Positions 51,752 through 60,467 of a stretch of DNA of 64,000 bases are shown here, piece after piece. Position 1 is the stretch's first letter, and the number at the start of each line of letters is the position of its first letter. Location: positions 531,265 to 595,264 of the forward strand of contig RAZB01000001.1 in the NCBI GenBank assembly GCA_003612515.1, given 5' to 3'. This DNA is from a bacterium D16-34 (GTDB taxonomy: Bacteria > Actinomycetota > Coriobacteriia > Coriobacteriales > Eggerthellaceae). The position numbers and the translations under genes were made by a program. A model generated the notes under the pieces. It saw only the letters and a list, made by a program, of their open reading frames with translations, did not search any database and was not told where the DNA came from.

Positions 51752-52438
51752 ATGGGAATGCTCGAACGTTTTACCTCAATTATCAAAGCAAATCTTAACG
51801 AACTTCTTGATCGCGCTGAAGATCCCGAAAAGATGGTTGATCAGTACCTTCGCGATATTCAAGATGACTTGGCGCAAGTTAAGCAAGAAACTGCAGGCGT
51901 CATGGCAGAAGAGGCGCGAGCGCAGCGTATGGTCAACGAAAACAACGAAGAAGTTGCCAAATATGACAAGCTTGCACGTGCTGCTCTTCAAGCTGGCGAA
52001 GAGGACGATGCGCGCACCTTCCTGACGAAGAAACAAGAATGTGTAGCGAAGGGTGTTAGCTTGCAAGAGGCTTATGATGCCGCTCGTGAAAACTCTCGTA
52101 AGATGCAGGAAATGCACGACAAACTCGTCTCTGACGTGCAAGAACTTCAAGCACGTCGCGAAGCCATCAAGGCTAAGACATCGGTGGCTAAAACGCAGGC
52201 TAAGGTTAATGAGATCACAGGATCAGCAAGTAAAACAGAAAGCTCACGAGAAGCTTTTGAGCGCATGGAAGCGAAAGCTGACCAGATGCTCGATCAGGCA
52301 AATGCAATTGCCGATCTGGACAAGAATGGTAAAGATCCCGTTGTGCAACTTGAGGATAAGTACTCTTCAGTGGACAAGATGCAAGGCGTAGAAGACGAAC
52401 TTGCCAAAATGAAGCTTGAAATGGGAATTGACCAGTAA
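51752..52438 (+). CDS. PspA/IM30-family protein, second copy
   Basis: 228 residues. It starts MGMLERFTSIIKANLNELLDRAEDPEKMVDQYLRD, the PspA amphipathic-helix and hairpin pattern, then a long coiled coil. AGGAGA precedes ATG 51752. It is last in the PspA-TPM-PspA operon and is followed by a terminator. Likely role: ESCRT-III-like membrane scaffold during envelope stress. Confidence 0.93.
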   Translation: MGMLERFTSIIKANLNELLDRAEDPEKMVDQYLRDIQDDLAQVKQETAGVMAEEARAQRMVNENNEEVAKYDKLARAALQAGEEDDARTFLTKKQECVAKGVSLQEAYDAARENSRKMQEMHDKLVSDVQELQARREAIKAKTSVAKTQAKVNEITGSASKTESSREAFERMEAKADQMLDQANAIADLDKNGKDPVVQLEDKYSSVDKMQGVEDELAKMKLEMGIDQ

Positions 52439-52484
52439 AGCAACAGGAGCCCGTAACGTGCTCTTTCTTGCGAACGACATGATG

Positions 52485-52516
52485 CAGCCGACCGCTTAGT
52501 GCGATCGGCTGTTTTG
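52485..52516 (+). terminator. Terminator of the PspA operon
   Basis: Stem CAGCCGACCGC / GCGATCGGCTG with one mismatch, a short TTAGT loop and a TTTTG tail, about 46 bp after the stop. Confidence 0.8.
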
Positions 52517-52534
52517 TTGTCTGTGACCCCAGGG

Positions 52535-54100
52535 TTACGACGAACGCGTGCGTGTTTGATCGACGAGATCGATAACCTCTTGTTTGCTGTGCACACCTAG
52601 CTTGGTATAAACATTGCGCACATGCATTTTGATGGTGTTGCGCGATAGCACAAACTTGCTTTCCATAAATGCCAGATCTCTTCCTTGTGCCAGCTGTATA
52701 AGCACTTCAGTTTCGCGCGGAGTTAAGGCATACATGCGAGCGAGCGTTTCGCATGGTGTTGTCCAGTACGAAAGATCGTGGGTGGTGGATGTGGCGGGCG
52801 AAACCTCGCTGCTTGGGTTCGGATTTTCAGGATTGCGCGATATTACAATCAGCAAGATGATATAGATGAATAAAAGGACAAAAGAAGCGGTCTGTGCAGC
52901 ATCGGCATATATGAGACTGAGCGCACCTGCGCCAACAGCAAGCAGTGTTCCTACTGCGTGCCCAATGACAGTTGCCAGGCGAACCGACGCAGCGCAAAGA
53001 GCGCCGTTTTTCGCCGCATGAACAAGCATGATAGCTATAATCCAGATGCAAATTTCAAACAGAATGGTGGCGGTATCAGCAAGCGTGTTTGCGACCTGTG
53101 ACCCGATGAGACCTATGACGGGTTCAAGCAAAATCGCAGCTGACAGGCAGATAATTGCCGAAACAAACAGCGCACGCACATCAAGGTGCTCCAGGCAAAA
53201 CACCATAGCGCATACTACAACTAACACAATGATTGAAGCAGCCAGACTAACAGCATTGCATGATGGTGCACCAGATTTCATAAATCCGAGCATGAGTGCG
53301 GTGGCTCCAACAAACACAAGCGTTTTGATGATTGACCCGAGAGAACGATTGAGGTTAAGCATGTGTTGGGCGCCGGGGGAGGATGTCTTAGCAGATAGGG
53401 GAGGAGCGCTTTGCGTCTCCATCGTGGTAGTTGCTGCCATACAACGCAAACTACGGGCTACCAGAACACAGCCAGCGCATTGTAGACATGCGCCCAGGAC
53501 GAGCACGAATGCGACATTGATCGCAAGCGCTTCGAAGAAAATACCAAGCAAGCATTCGCCCAAAAAGGCAATCGTATAGGACAGAGCAGTTATTTTGATG
53601 GCACTGTGCAAAGGCGTGCAGGCGAAAAGCAGGAGCACGGTAATAGATAGCGCCGGACCGACGGCCTTTATAAGAAAGATGCATAAAAGCGTAAGCACCA
53701 TCGCGTCGGTTGCGCTTGGTCTTAAGCTTAAAAGGAGCACGCATCCCACTACTAAAAGAAGTGCGCTGACCACTAAAAAGCGTGTGAAAAAGCGATAGCC
53801 GTACACATTCAATCCGAGGGCGCTAGGTCTCAATGCATTCAAATCAAAAGACGCATCTTCGTAAGCGTTATCTTGTGCTGTGGCAACAAAATGTTTGCGC
53901 ATTGAAAAAAGCAAAGCAAATGCAAGCACATAGGCAAGCACGCTTAATAATCGCAGCGCAAGGTAGTCTTTTGGAATCTGGGTTAACTGAAGCATGGCGC
54001 CATCGCATGTCCAGGCGCCTAAGAACATGAACACTAAGCACGCACCACAGACAATACTGCTCACTGGAGAAATCTTTGTGGCGTGTTTTTGAGAATTCAT
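52535..54100 (-). CDS. Polytopic membrane LuxR-type transcriptional regulator, second copy
   Basis: 521 residues from ATG 54100, with AGGAAA upstream. About 440 residues of hydrophobic helices are followed by a LuxR domain (ALTPRETEVLIQLAQGR, then LSRNTIKMHVRNVYTKLGVHSKQEVIDLV). It has the same plan as the gene at 9788 but low visible identity in the membrane part, fitting different ligands. It faces the fumarate-reductase-like gene at 54336, its likely target. Confidence 0.9.
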   Translation of the reverse strand: MNSQKHATKISPVSSIVCGACLVFMFLGAWTCDGAMLQLTQIPKDYLALRLLSVLAYVLAFALLFSMRKHFVATAQDNAYEDASFDLNALRPSALGLNVYGYRFFTRFLVVSALLLVVGCVLLLSLRPSATDAMVLTLLCIFLIKAVGPALSITVLLLFACTPLHSAIKITALSYTIAFLGECLLGIFFEALAINVAFVLVLGACLQCAGCVLVARSLRCMAATTTMETQSAPPLSAKTSSPGAQHMLNLNRSLGSIIKTLVFVGATALMLGFMKSGAPSCNAVSLAASIIVLVVVCAMVFCLEHLDVRALFVSAIICLSAAILLEPVIGLIGSQVANTLADTATILFEICIWIIAIMLVHAAKNGALCAASVRLATVIGHAVGTLLAVGAGALSLIYADAAQTASFVLLFIYIILLIVISRNPENPNPSSEVSPATSTTHDLSYWTTPCETLARMYALTPRETEVLIQLAQGRDLAFMESKFVLSRNTIKMHVRNVYTKLGVHSKQEVIDLVDQTRTRSS

Positions 54101-54335
54101 GACGTATTTCCTGATCATTTGGGTATCAAACAAACATTATACCGCATCGAATTATCGCCACATCCATTATGGGTGTGATGACGTTGGCAGAGCCGAATAT
54201 CGTAAATACACCCTTGGTGGGCGTAGGGAATATGTGAGTCAAAACCTATTCTTTCGCACAGCAGCAGGAGGGCTGCAAGCATAAGTTCGCCTGACACGGG
54301 ATTCTTATTGCGAAATACCAACAAGGAGGATGACT
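54101..54335. promoter_or_regulatory. Divergent promoter region of the second LuxR/flavoprotein pair
   Basis: 235 bp containing both promoters. AAGGAGG at 54323-54329 sits six bases from ATG 54336, which decides that start over ATG 54330. No operator repeat is obvious. Confidence 0.5.
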
Positions 54336-55832
54336 ATGACCACCAAGATGGCTGAATCTAGCAGCAAGAAAAACTCCACCGGAGTATCACGTCGTTCGTT
54401 TTTAGTAGGAGCCGGCGCTTTGGGAGCGCTTGGCGTTTTGGGTGGTCTGAGCGGATGCGCACCGCAAAGCTCTCAAGAAGCAGCTGATGATGCGGCTGAA
54501 TCTTATGATGCCGTTATCGTCGGTACGGGTGGCGCAGGCCTGTCCGCTGCAATTGCTGCCTACGACAAAGGCCTCACCAACATTGTGGTGCTTGAAAAGA
54601 TGTCAGCATATGGCGGAAACACGAACTTCTCCTCCAGTGGTATGAACGCCTCTGAGACCATGTTCCAGAAAGATCAGAATATAGAAGACAGCAACGACCT
54701 CTTTGCTCAAGAAACCCTTGATGGAGGCCACAACACAGGTGATCCGGAGTTGGTTGCTTTTATGTGCGACAACTCAGCAGGCGCAATTGAGTGGCTTGAT
54801 GATTTGGGCATCACGCTTGACAACATCACGCTGACAGGCGGCATGTCGGTGCATCGCTGCCACCGTCCTACTGACGGCAGCGCGGTTGGCTTGACGCTTG
54901 TTCCAGGTCTTGTTGCTGCAGCTAATAATCGCAATATCCCTATTCGCATGGATTGCGAAGCAACCGAGCTCGTAAAAGATGGCGATGCGGTCACAGGTGT
55001 CGTTGTGAAAGAGAACAACAAGACAAAGACCTTAAACGCCCGCGCGGTTATTCTTGCAACGGGCGGCTTGGGAGCAAATCAGGAGATGGTTACGAAATAT
55101 CGTCCGGATCTGGCAGGATATGTAACCACCAATCAGCCTGGCGCAACCGGAGATGGCTACACCATGGCTGAAAACGTGGGAGCTGAGCTCATTCAGATGG
55201 ACCAGATTCAGATTCACCCGACTGTTGAGCAGGACACATCAACCTTGGTGGCAGAAGGCGTGCGCGGCGGTGGCGCAATCTTGGTTAACTCGGATGGCAA
55301 CCGCTTCTTCAACGAGATGTCCACTCGCGACAAAGTATCCGCTGCAGAGCTTGAGCAGCCGGGTAGCTTTGCGTGGTGCGTGTTTGACCAGCAGGTTTAT
55401 GACAACAACAAAGCCATTGCAAAGTACGATTCCGCTGGCATCGTAAAGCAGGGATCCGATGTAGCATCGCTCGCTGAAGCAATTGAGGTTGACCCAGCAG
55501 CGCTTGAGTCAACGGTTGCGGCATACAACGCAATTACAACCGATGGTGTTGCAGATGAGTTTGGACGCACGGAGGGCTGCATTGCCTTTGCCGATGGCAA
55601 CATGTATGCCATCAAGGTTGCACCAGGTATTCATCATGCAATGGGCGGCATCCGCATTAACGTTAAAAACGAAGCGCTCGATGAAAACGGCAACCCCATT
55701 CCGGGTCTTTATGCAGCTGGCGAAGTAACCGGCGGCATCCATGGCAACAATCGTATCGGTGGCAACGCAGTGTGTGATATCGAGGTATTTGGCAAGAATG
55801 TTGGCGAAGTAGTCGCAGAAGCCCTTTCGTAA
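54336..55832 (+). CDS. Tat-exported fumarate-reductase-type flavoprotein
   Basis: 498 residues. The Tat motif is SRRSFL (18-23), and a lipobox LSGC puts Cys at residue 41, so it may be a lipoprotein. It has the FAD motif VGTGGAGLSAAIAAYDKG. It keeps the fumarate-reductase-like set: IQIHPT, STRDKVSAAE, HHAMGGIRIN and HGNNRIGGNAVCD, i.e. the two substrate-binding His, the catalytic Arg and the late Arg of flavocytochrome c3. It should reduce fumarate or a close unsaturated acid at the outer membrane face. No heme domain or FMN-binding domain is present, so the electron donor must be encoded elsewhere. Probably controlled by the divergent LuxR gene. Confidence 0.92.
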   Translation: MTTKMAESSSKKNSTGVSRRSFLVGAGALGALGVLGGLSGCAPQSSQEAADDAAESYDAVIVGTGGAGLSAAIAAYDKGLTNIVVLEKMSAYGGNTNFSSSGMNASETMFQKDQNIEDSNDLFAQETLDGGHNTGDPELVAFMCDNSAGAIEWLDDLGITLDNITLTGGMSVHRCHRPTDGSAVGLTLVPGLVAAANNRNIPIRMDCEATELVKDGDAVTGVVVKENNKTKTLNARAVILATGGLGANQEMVTKYRPDLAGYVTTNQPGATGDGYTMAENVGAELIQMDQIQIHPTVEQDTSTLVAEGVRGGGAILVNSDGNRFFNEMSTRDKVSAAELEQPGSFAWCVFDQQVYDNNKAIAKYDSAGIVKQGSDVASLAEAIEVDPAALESTVAAYNAITTDGVADEFGRTEGCIAFADGNMYAIKVAPGIHHAMGGIRINVKNEALDENGNPIPGLYAAGEVTGGIHGNNRIGGNAVCDIEVFGKNVGEVVAEALS

Positions 55833-55898
55833 GAATGACGAAATAGCAACTGATTTGTTGTTTTAGCTTGTTTTGAGATTCACTCATCTTTAACGACG

Positions 55899-55904
55899 TA
55901 TAAT
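55899..55904 (+). promoter_or_regulatory. -10 box ahead of the YtxH gene
   Basis: A perfect TATAAT about 45 bp before ATG 55950. The nearest -35-like word (TTGAGA) is 20 bp away, so the -35 is uncertain. Confidence 0.45.
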
Positions 55905-55949
55905 AGACGAATCGGTAATTGAGCTATCAAAACTTTTAAGGAGGTTGCC

Positions 55950-56465
55950 ATGAGCAACAAACTTGGAGTCTTTCTTGCAGGTGGTTTAGCTGGTGCAGTT
56001 ATTGCATTGCTGTATGCTCCTCGTTCAGGTCAAGAAACGCGTGCACTTGTTACAGAGAAAATGAATGATGCATGGGGTGAAGCTCAGCAGTTTGGCGCTC
56101 AGGCTTCAGCAAATGTGCAGCAGGCTGCCTCTGAGGTTGCGTCTCGCACTCAGCAGTTTGCCCAGGATGCACAGACCCGTGGTCAAGAGATCTACAATCA
56201 AGCTGCAGAGCGCGTGCAGGAAGTTGCTGAAAATGTAAAACCAGCTTTCGCTCAGAAAAACGACGAACTTCGCGACAAGATTGATGCAGCTCGTCAGCGT
56301 ATTGCTTCTCAGGTAGCAAAGAACGCTGAAGAAGCTAAAGAAGCCGCAGAGGATGCTATCCCGGTTGCAGCTGAGGCTGTTTCTGAGACTGCCGACAAGG
56401 TATCTGGCGCGGTTGAGTCTGCTGCTAAAGAGGTTTCTGACGCAGCTGATAAGGCTGATAAGTAA
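55950..56465 (+). CDS. YtxH-domain protein with long helical tail
   Basis: 171 residues. KLGVFLAGGLAGAVIALLYAPRSGQETR is the YtxH membrane helix and motif. A long Ala/Glu/Lys-rich coiled coil (about 50-170) follows, in part with a repeated A-x-x-V pattern like apolipoprotein or LEA-type helices. AAGGAGG precedes the ATG. It is associated with general envelope or stress functions in other bacteria. A terminator follows. Confidence 0.85.
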   Translation: MSNKLGVFLAGGLAGAVIALLYAPRSGQETRALVTEKMNDAWGEAQQFGAQASANVQQAASEVASRTQQFAQDAQTRGQEIYNQAAERVQEVAENVKPAFAQKNDELRDKIDAARQRIASQVAKNAEEAKEAAEDAIPVAAEAVSETADKVSGAVESAAKEVSDAADKADK

Positions 56466-56495
56466 TTCGTCATAAATCGTTAAGATCTGTGGAAT

Positions 56496-56542
56496 AGTGG
56501 CGCAGTCAGGTTGCCGTAAGGTGCTGGCTGCGCCACTTCTTT
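56496..56542 (+). terminator. Terminator of the YtxH gene
   Basis: A 14-bp stem AGTGGCGCAGTCAG / CTGGCTGCGCCACT (one G-U) with a 14-nt loop, followed by TCTTTT. Confidence 0.85.
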
Positions 56543-56629
56543 TAGGATAGGGCTAAACAGATTGTGCAACGCTTTGTGCAGATGCGTCCGCGCATCGCAG
56601 AAGCGGCACAGCAAGGAAAGAGGGACGTT

Positions 56630-57685
56630 ATGGCAACCAGCAAGCTCATGAGCACCAAAGAGCTAACCGGTGTGCGAGTTCTTGGTGGAAAAAATGGCAC
56701 AAAGCGCATTGGCAAAATTCGCCAATTTGTTTTTGCTCCAGGTCAACGAAGGTGTGTTGGATTTATCGTCAAGCGTCCTGACTTGTTGTGGATGTTTCAT
56801 CGTAAAGATCTATTCGTCTCTATTGAGGGCTACGACTTAGAAGACGGTCGTGTTGTAGTGCGCAACGAATCAAGCGCCACGGATCGCGGTGCGTGCAAAG
56901 CGCTCGGTATTGATTGGGACGAATGCGTTTTGTGGATCGGTCTTCCGGTAATGTGCGAGGACGGAACAGCATTTGGCATTGTGGGTGATGTGACATTTAA
57001 TCGCTATACCGGCGAGGTGTCTTCCTTTGAAACGGATGCAGGAGCAACTGCTAATGCTCTGTTGGGAAAACGCATTATTCCTGCGGAGTATATTTTGGGC
57101 TTTCGTCGCGGCATGGGTGCAGCTATTGCGCAATCCGGACAAGCTGGCCAAGAAACTGAGACGGTAGAGCTTGGCGCTATTTTAGTTTCTGATGAGGTTA
57201 AAACGCTGTCTGCAGAAGGCGGTGTTGCAGAAGTTGCAGGTAGAGCCACTGCGGTTGCAGTTGATAAGGTGCAAACTACCGTTGATGCCGCTAAACCAGT
57301 TGTAAGCAAAGCTGCCAAGAAAACCGGCGAAGCGGTGAACAAGGGAGCTTATGCAACGGGAAAGCAAATTGCTCGATCCAAAGGCATGTTCTCTGAGTTT
57401 AAAGAGGAGTATGACAAGGCGCGTGGTACGAAGTCATCAAGCGCAAAGAAGACTTCTTCTACCAAAACTACCTCAACCACCAAAAAGACCTCTGCCTCTA
57501 AGTCGGCTACAACGAGAAAGAAGGCCTCTGCCGCCAAGCCGGCTTCAACGACCAAAAAGACCTCGACCACCAAAACAACCACGTCGAAAACTTCGTCCAC
57601 CAAAAAGGCTCCAAAGAAAAAAGAGCCTGACAATATGTTTGCTGCGTTCAAAGAAGAATTCGATAAGGCAAACCGCGGCAAATAG
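56630..57685 (+). CDS. PRC-barrel protein with histone-H1-like Lys/Ser/Thr tail
   Basis: 351 residues; AGAGGGA precedes ATG 56630. Two PRC-barrel-like domains fill about 1-170 (KLMSTKELTGVRVLGGKNGTKRIGKIRQ and later GTAFGIVGDVTFNRYTGEVSSFE). The tail from about 265 is a run of K-T-S-[ST]-[TA]-K units like H1-type nucleoid proteins. It is flanked by two copies of one motif: MFSEFKEEYDKA before and MFAAFKEEFDKA after. PRC barrels often act in RNA processing or photosynthetic or stress complexes. The tail may bind nucleic acid or polyphosphate. Function unknown. Confidence 0.8.
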   Translation: MATSKLMSTKELTGVRVLGGKNGTKRIGKIRQFVFAPGQRRCVGFIVKRPDLLWMFHRKDLFVSIEGYDLEDGRVVVRNESSATDRGACKALGIDWDECVLWIGLPVMCEDGTAFGIVGDVTFNRYTGEVSSFETDAGATANALLGKRIIPAEYILGFRRGMGAAIAQSGQAGQETETVELGAILVSDEVKTLSAEGGVAEVAGRATAVAVDKVQTTVDAAKPVVSKAAKKTGEAVNKGAYATGKQIARSKGMFSEFKEEYDKARGTKSSSAKKTSSTKTTSTTKKTSASKSATTRKKASAAKPASTTKKTSTTKTTTSKTSSTKKAPKKKEPDNMFAAFKEEFDKANRGK

Positions 57686-57731
57686 TTTTGCACGCTACTG
57701 AGATACGCGGCTGAATGTTTATTAAAGGAAG

Positions 57732-57747
57732 GGAAAGCGGGCTTTCC
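57732..57747 (+). promoter_or_regulatory. Small perfect inverted repeat before the TVP38 gene
   Basis: GGAAAGC GG GCTTTCC directly precedes GTG 57758, overlaps AAGGAAGGG and could fold over the ribosome site. It may control translation initiation, or the true start may differ. Confidence 0.35.
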
Positions 57748-57757
57748 GCAAAAGCGA

Positions 57758-58606
57758 GTGAATAACAGAACCGACAACCAACACCACGCCAATCGCGACA
57801 GTTCTACTCACGCAAGTTCGCTGCGCGAAAAGAGCGCGCTGCATAAACAAGAGCTCAAAGAAAAAGCAAGCGAAGAAGTGAGCGTGCATGGTCATCCTAT
57901 GGAGCGCAGTGATATCTTTAAATTCGCAGGCCTGATTGCTTTTTTTGTAATCATGGCGCTCATTTGCGTTCTTATTTGGCCCTATCTTAAAGAGCTCTTT
58001 GAGCCTGGTGGCATAGAACGCGTGATTGTCGAGGTTCGCGGAGCAGGACCTGTGGGCATAGGCATTTTGCTCGGACTTCAGTTCTTGCAAATTGTCGTAG
58101 CTTTTATTCCTGGTGAAGTGGTGCAAGTTGCGGCAGGTATGTTGTACGGACCGTGGCTTGGCTGCGCCATTATAGTGTTGGGTTGCGTGATATCAAGTGC
58201 ATTCATTTTTGTGCTTGTGCATAAGCTCGGCGCGCCTTTTGTGCAGAATATGGTGCCCACCAATCAGCTTGAAAAGTTCCGTAAATTTGAAGCATCAGGC
58301 AAACTCAACATTATTGTATTCATCTTGTTTTTGATTCCGGGATTACCCAAAGATGTGTTTACCTATTTGGTTCCGCTGACCGATATGCGTATGCGCACGT
58401 TTTTGATTTTGTCGAATATTGCGCGAATACCAGGCATTATTATCTCTACTTATGCGGCGGACGGCTTAGTGGAAGGCCGTATTGTTGAAAGCGTTATTAT
58501 CTTTGTTGTGGCAGCGGTTATTGCGCTTTTAGGCATTGCATTTCGCGACAAGATCATGGCTTTTTTGGACAAACACACCAAACACAAAGAGCATTTGGAT
58601 AAGTAG
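57758..58606 (+). CDS. TVP38/TMEM64 (DedA-like) membrane protein
   Basis: 282 residues. A charged N-terminal head of about 50 residues is followed by a helix and the core GIGILLGLQFLQIVVAFIPGEVVQVAAGMLYGPWLG, the SNARE-associated (PF09335) motif. RIPGIIISTYAADG is the second conserved loop. It is probably a lipid scramblase or flippase in the inner membrane. GTG 57758 has only a loosely placed ribosome site, so the N-terminus is uncertain. Confidence 0.88.
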   Translation: MNNRTDNQHHANRDSSTHASSLREKSALHKQELKEKASEEVSVHGHPMERSDIFKFAGLIAFFVIMALICVLIWPYLKELFEPGGIERVIVEVRGAGPVGIGILLGLQFLQIVVAFIPGEVVQVAAGMLYGPWLGCAIIVLGCVISSAFIFVLVHKLGAPFVQNMVPTNQLEKFRKFEASGKLNIIVFILFLIPGLPKDVFTYLVPLTDMRMRTFLILSNIARIPGIIISTYAADGLVEGRIVESVIIFVVAAVIALLGIAFRDKIMAFLDKHTKHKEHLDK

Positions 58607-58621
58607 TGCAAGGGAGCATGC

Positions 58622-59308
58622 ATGGCTGATCAGCAAGTACCAGATTTGGCAGCGCTTGAGCAAGCGGTCAAAGATGCACAAGCGCAATTAGAATATGCTC
58701 AGCAGCGTTTAGATGCGGCAAGGCAAGCACAAGCGGTTCCGTCTCAGCCCGCAGAAACGGTTGCGCAGCCATCGGCGCCTGCACCAACTGTCCAGCCGGC
58801 ACCAACCCAGCCAACACCAGCTGCCCAGCCGGCGCCAACCCAACCAACGCCATCTGTGCAACCGGCGCCAACCCAGCCAACAGCGCCAACGTATTATTCA
58901 GCAACGCAGCAATCCTACTATGCTTCGCCAGTTGCTTATCAGCCTTACCAGCAAGCGCAGCAGTCCGCGCCGGGACAAACCTCTCAACCGAGTCAGGTAT
59001 ATTATCAGCAGCCTTCAACGTCGTATGCAGTTGTTACACCTCAGGCTGCCCCTCTTCCTAAAGACCACATAGTTGCAGGTCTTCTGGCAATTTTTTTAGG
59101 GTGCTTGGGCATTCACAAGTTCTATTTGGGCTACAACACCGCCGGTCTTATTATGCTTGGCATATCCATCGTTGGCGGTCTTTTGACGCTCACCTTTGCT
59201 ACCGGCGTGATGGCGCTTATTGGTTTAATTGAAGGAATCATCTATTTGAGCAAAAGTCAGTATGATTTCGAGCAAACGTATGTTGTACACAAAAAAGAAT
59301 GGTTCTAA
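58622..59308 (+). CDS. TM2-domain protein with Pro/Gln-rich repeats
   Basis: 228 residues; GGGAGC precedes the ATG. It opens with a short coiled coil (DLAALEQAVKDAQAQLEYAQ). A Pro/Gln/Ala/Tyr-rich region of about 100 residues follows. A TM2 domain (VAGLLAIFLGCLGIHKFYLGYNTAGLIML to a second helix) is at about 150-205. TM2 proteins are small two-helix membrane proteins of unclear role. It closes the cluster of envelope genes from 49839. Confidence 0.88.
   Translation: MADQQVPDLAALEQAVKDAQAQLEYAQQRLDAARQAQAVPSQPAETVAQPSAPAPTVQPAPTQPTPAAQPAPTQPTPSVQPAPTQPTAPTYYSATQQSYYASPVAYQPYQQAQQSAPGQTSQPSQVYYQQPSTSYAVVTPQAAPLPKDHIVAGLLAIFLGCLGIHKFYLGYNTAGLIMLGISIVGGLLTLTFATGVMALIGLIEGIIYLSKSQYDFEQTYVVHKKEWF
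58790..58888. repeat. Three in-frame 33-bp repeats in the TM2 gene
   Basis: Units at 58790, 58823 and 58856 encode [VA]QPAPTQPTPx-type blocks. Codons are nearly identical, so these are recent duplications. Confidence 0.85.
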
Positions 59309-59393
59309 GTTCTACGTTCGCGTGTACTCTCCGGGTTTTTCCATGAATAATGGCGTTGTCTGTGTGTTTTTCGCTAAAATACCAAAAGTTTAA

Positions 59394-59436
59394 TGCGGCG
59401 TAAGACCGCACAACAAGACCTAAGCTATATGGTCTT
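59394..59436 (+). promoter_or_regulatory. Two small hairpins in the aldolase leader
   Basis: TGCGG / CCGCA (59394-59410) and AAGACC / GGTCTT (59415-59436) lie within 70 bp of the aldolase start. They are possible RNA-stability or regulatory structures. No known riboswitch is recognised. Confidence 0.35.
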
Positions 59437-59463
59437 ATGTATTGTTTTCCTTAAGGAGGAGTA

Positions 59464-60408
59464 ATGCCCAAAATCACTCGTGACCAGGTGCGTGTTCCAG
59501 CTGACGTAATGCCGGAGACCGAAGACTTGTACGTTGAAAACTATATGAAGGCCACGCGCGGTACGGGTCGCCTCATGTTGTTTGCATGTGACCAAAAAGT
59601 TGAGCACATGAACAAAGACTTCTATGGCGAAGGCATTGATATCGCCGACGCTGAGCCTCAGCACCTTTTTGAGATTGGCAAGCAGGGCGTCATTGGCGTT
59701 CTTGCTGGTCAGCGTGGTCTGATTGCACAGTACGCAAAGGATTATCCTGAGATCAATTACTTGGTGAAGATGAACTCAAAGACCAACCTTGTTGGCACCA
59801 AGCAAGACGATCCGTATTCACCGCAGCTCTATGATTTGGATGCTGTTTTGGCTATGCGCGAAGCTGGCGTAAACATTGTTGGCTTGGGCTATACCATTTA
59901 TTTGGGTAGCGAATATGAGTCAACCATGATGGCTGAAGCTGGTGAGCTGATTGCTCAGGCTCACGCAAATGGCTTGCTCGTTGTTTTGTGGATCTACCCA
60001 CGCGGCAAAGCAGTTACCGCAGAGAAAGATCCTGATCTGATTGCTGGTGCAGCTGGTGTTGCACTGTGCTTGGGTGCAGACTTCGTAAAGGTTAACCCGC
60101 CTAAGCCCGAGGGCGACGATCATCGCAGCCCGGCTGAGGCGCTCAAGATTGCCGCTATGGCTGCAGGTCGCACCGGTTTGGTATGCGCTGGCGGTTCAAC
60201 GGTTGATGCTGAGACCTTCTTGACACAGCTTTATGATCAGATCCATGTTGGCGGTGCTTGCGGTAACGCTACTGGTCGCAACATTCATCAGCGCTCTCTT
60301 GATGAAGCAGTTCGTTTGACGAAGGCAATCAGTGCTATCACGCTTGCTGATTACTCGGTTGCTGACGCACTTGAAGTATTCGAGGGCAAGAAGGACTTCG
60401 CTCTCTAA
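59464..60408 (+). CDS. Class I (DhnA/FbaB-type) fructose-bisphosphate aldolase family
   Basis: 314 residues; TAAGGAGG precedes the ATG. CDQKVEHMNKDF, GLGYTIYLGSEYE, WIYPRGKAV and GADFVKVNPPKPEGD, with Schiff-base lysine K209, fit the DeoC/FbaB barrel. GNATGRNIHQRSLDEA is a phosphate-site pattern. It cleaves or forms fructose 1,6-bisphosphate in glycolysis or gluconeogenesis. A strong terminator follows, so it is a single-gene unit. Confidence 0.92.
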   Translation: MPKITRDQVRVPADVMPETEDLYVENYMKATRGTGRLMLFACDQKVEHMNKDFYGEGIDIADAEPQHLFEIGKQGVIGVLAGQRGLIAQYAKDYPEINYLVKMNSKTNLVGTKQDDPYSPQLYDLDAVLAMREAGVNIVGLGYTIYLGSEYESTMMAEAGELIAQAHANGLLVVLWIYPRGKAVTAEKDPDLIAGAAGVALCLGADFVKVNPPKPEGDDHRSPAEALKIAAMAAGRTGLVCAGGSTVDAETFLTQLYDQIHVGGACGNATGRNIHQRSLDEAVRLTKAISAITLADYSVADALEVFEGKKDFAL

Positions 60409-60436
60409 GCTTTTTAAGAGGTCATTAATCTGATGA

Positions 60437-60467
60437 AGACTCGGCACATATGCCGAGTCTTTTTTTG
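60437..60467 (+). terminator. Terminator of the aldolase gene
   Basis: Perfect 10-bp stem AGACTCGGCA / TGCCGAGTCT, loop CATA, then seven Ts. Confidence 0.95.

Noticed and set aside
53028..53579. 183-codon plus-strand frame opposite the second LuxR gene
   Set aside because: It is antisense to a confident gene with clear domain structure and has no start signals.
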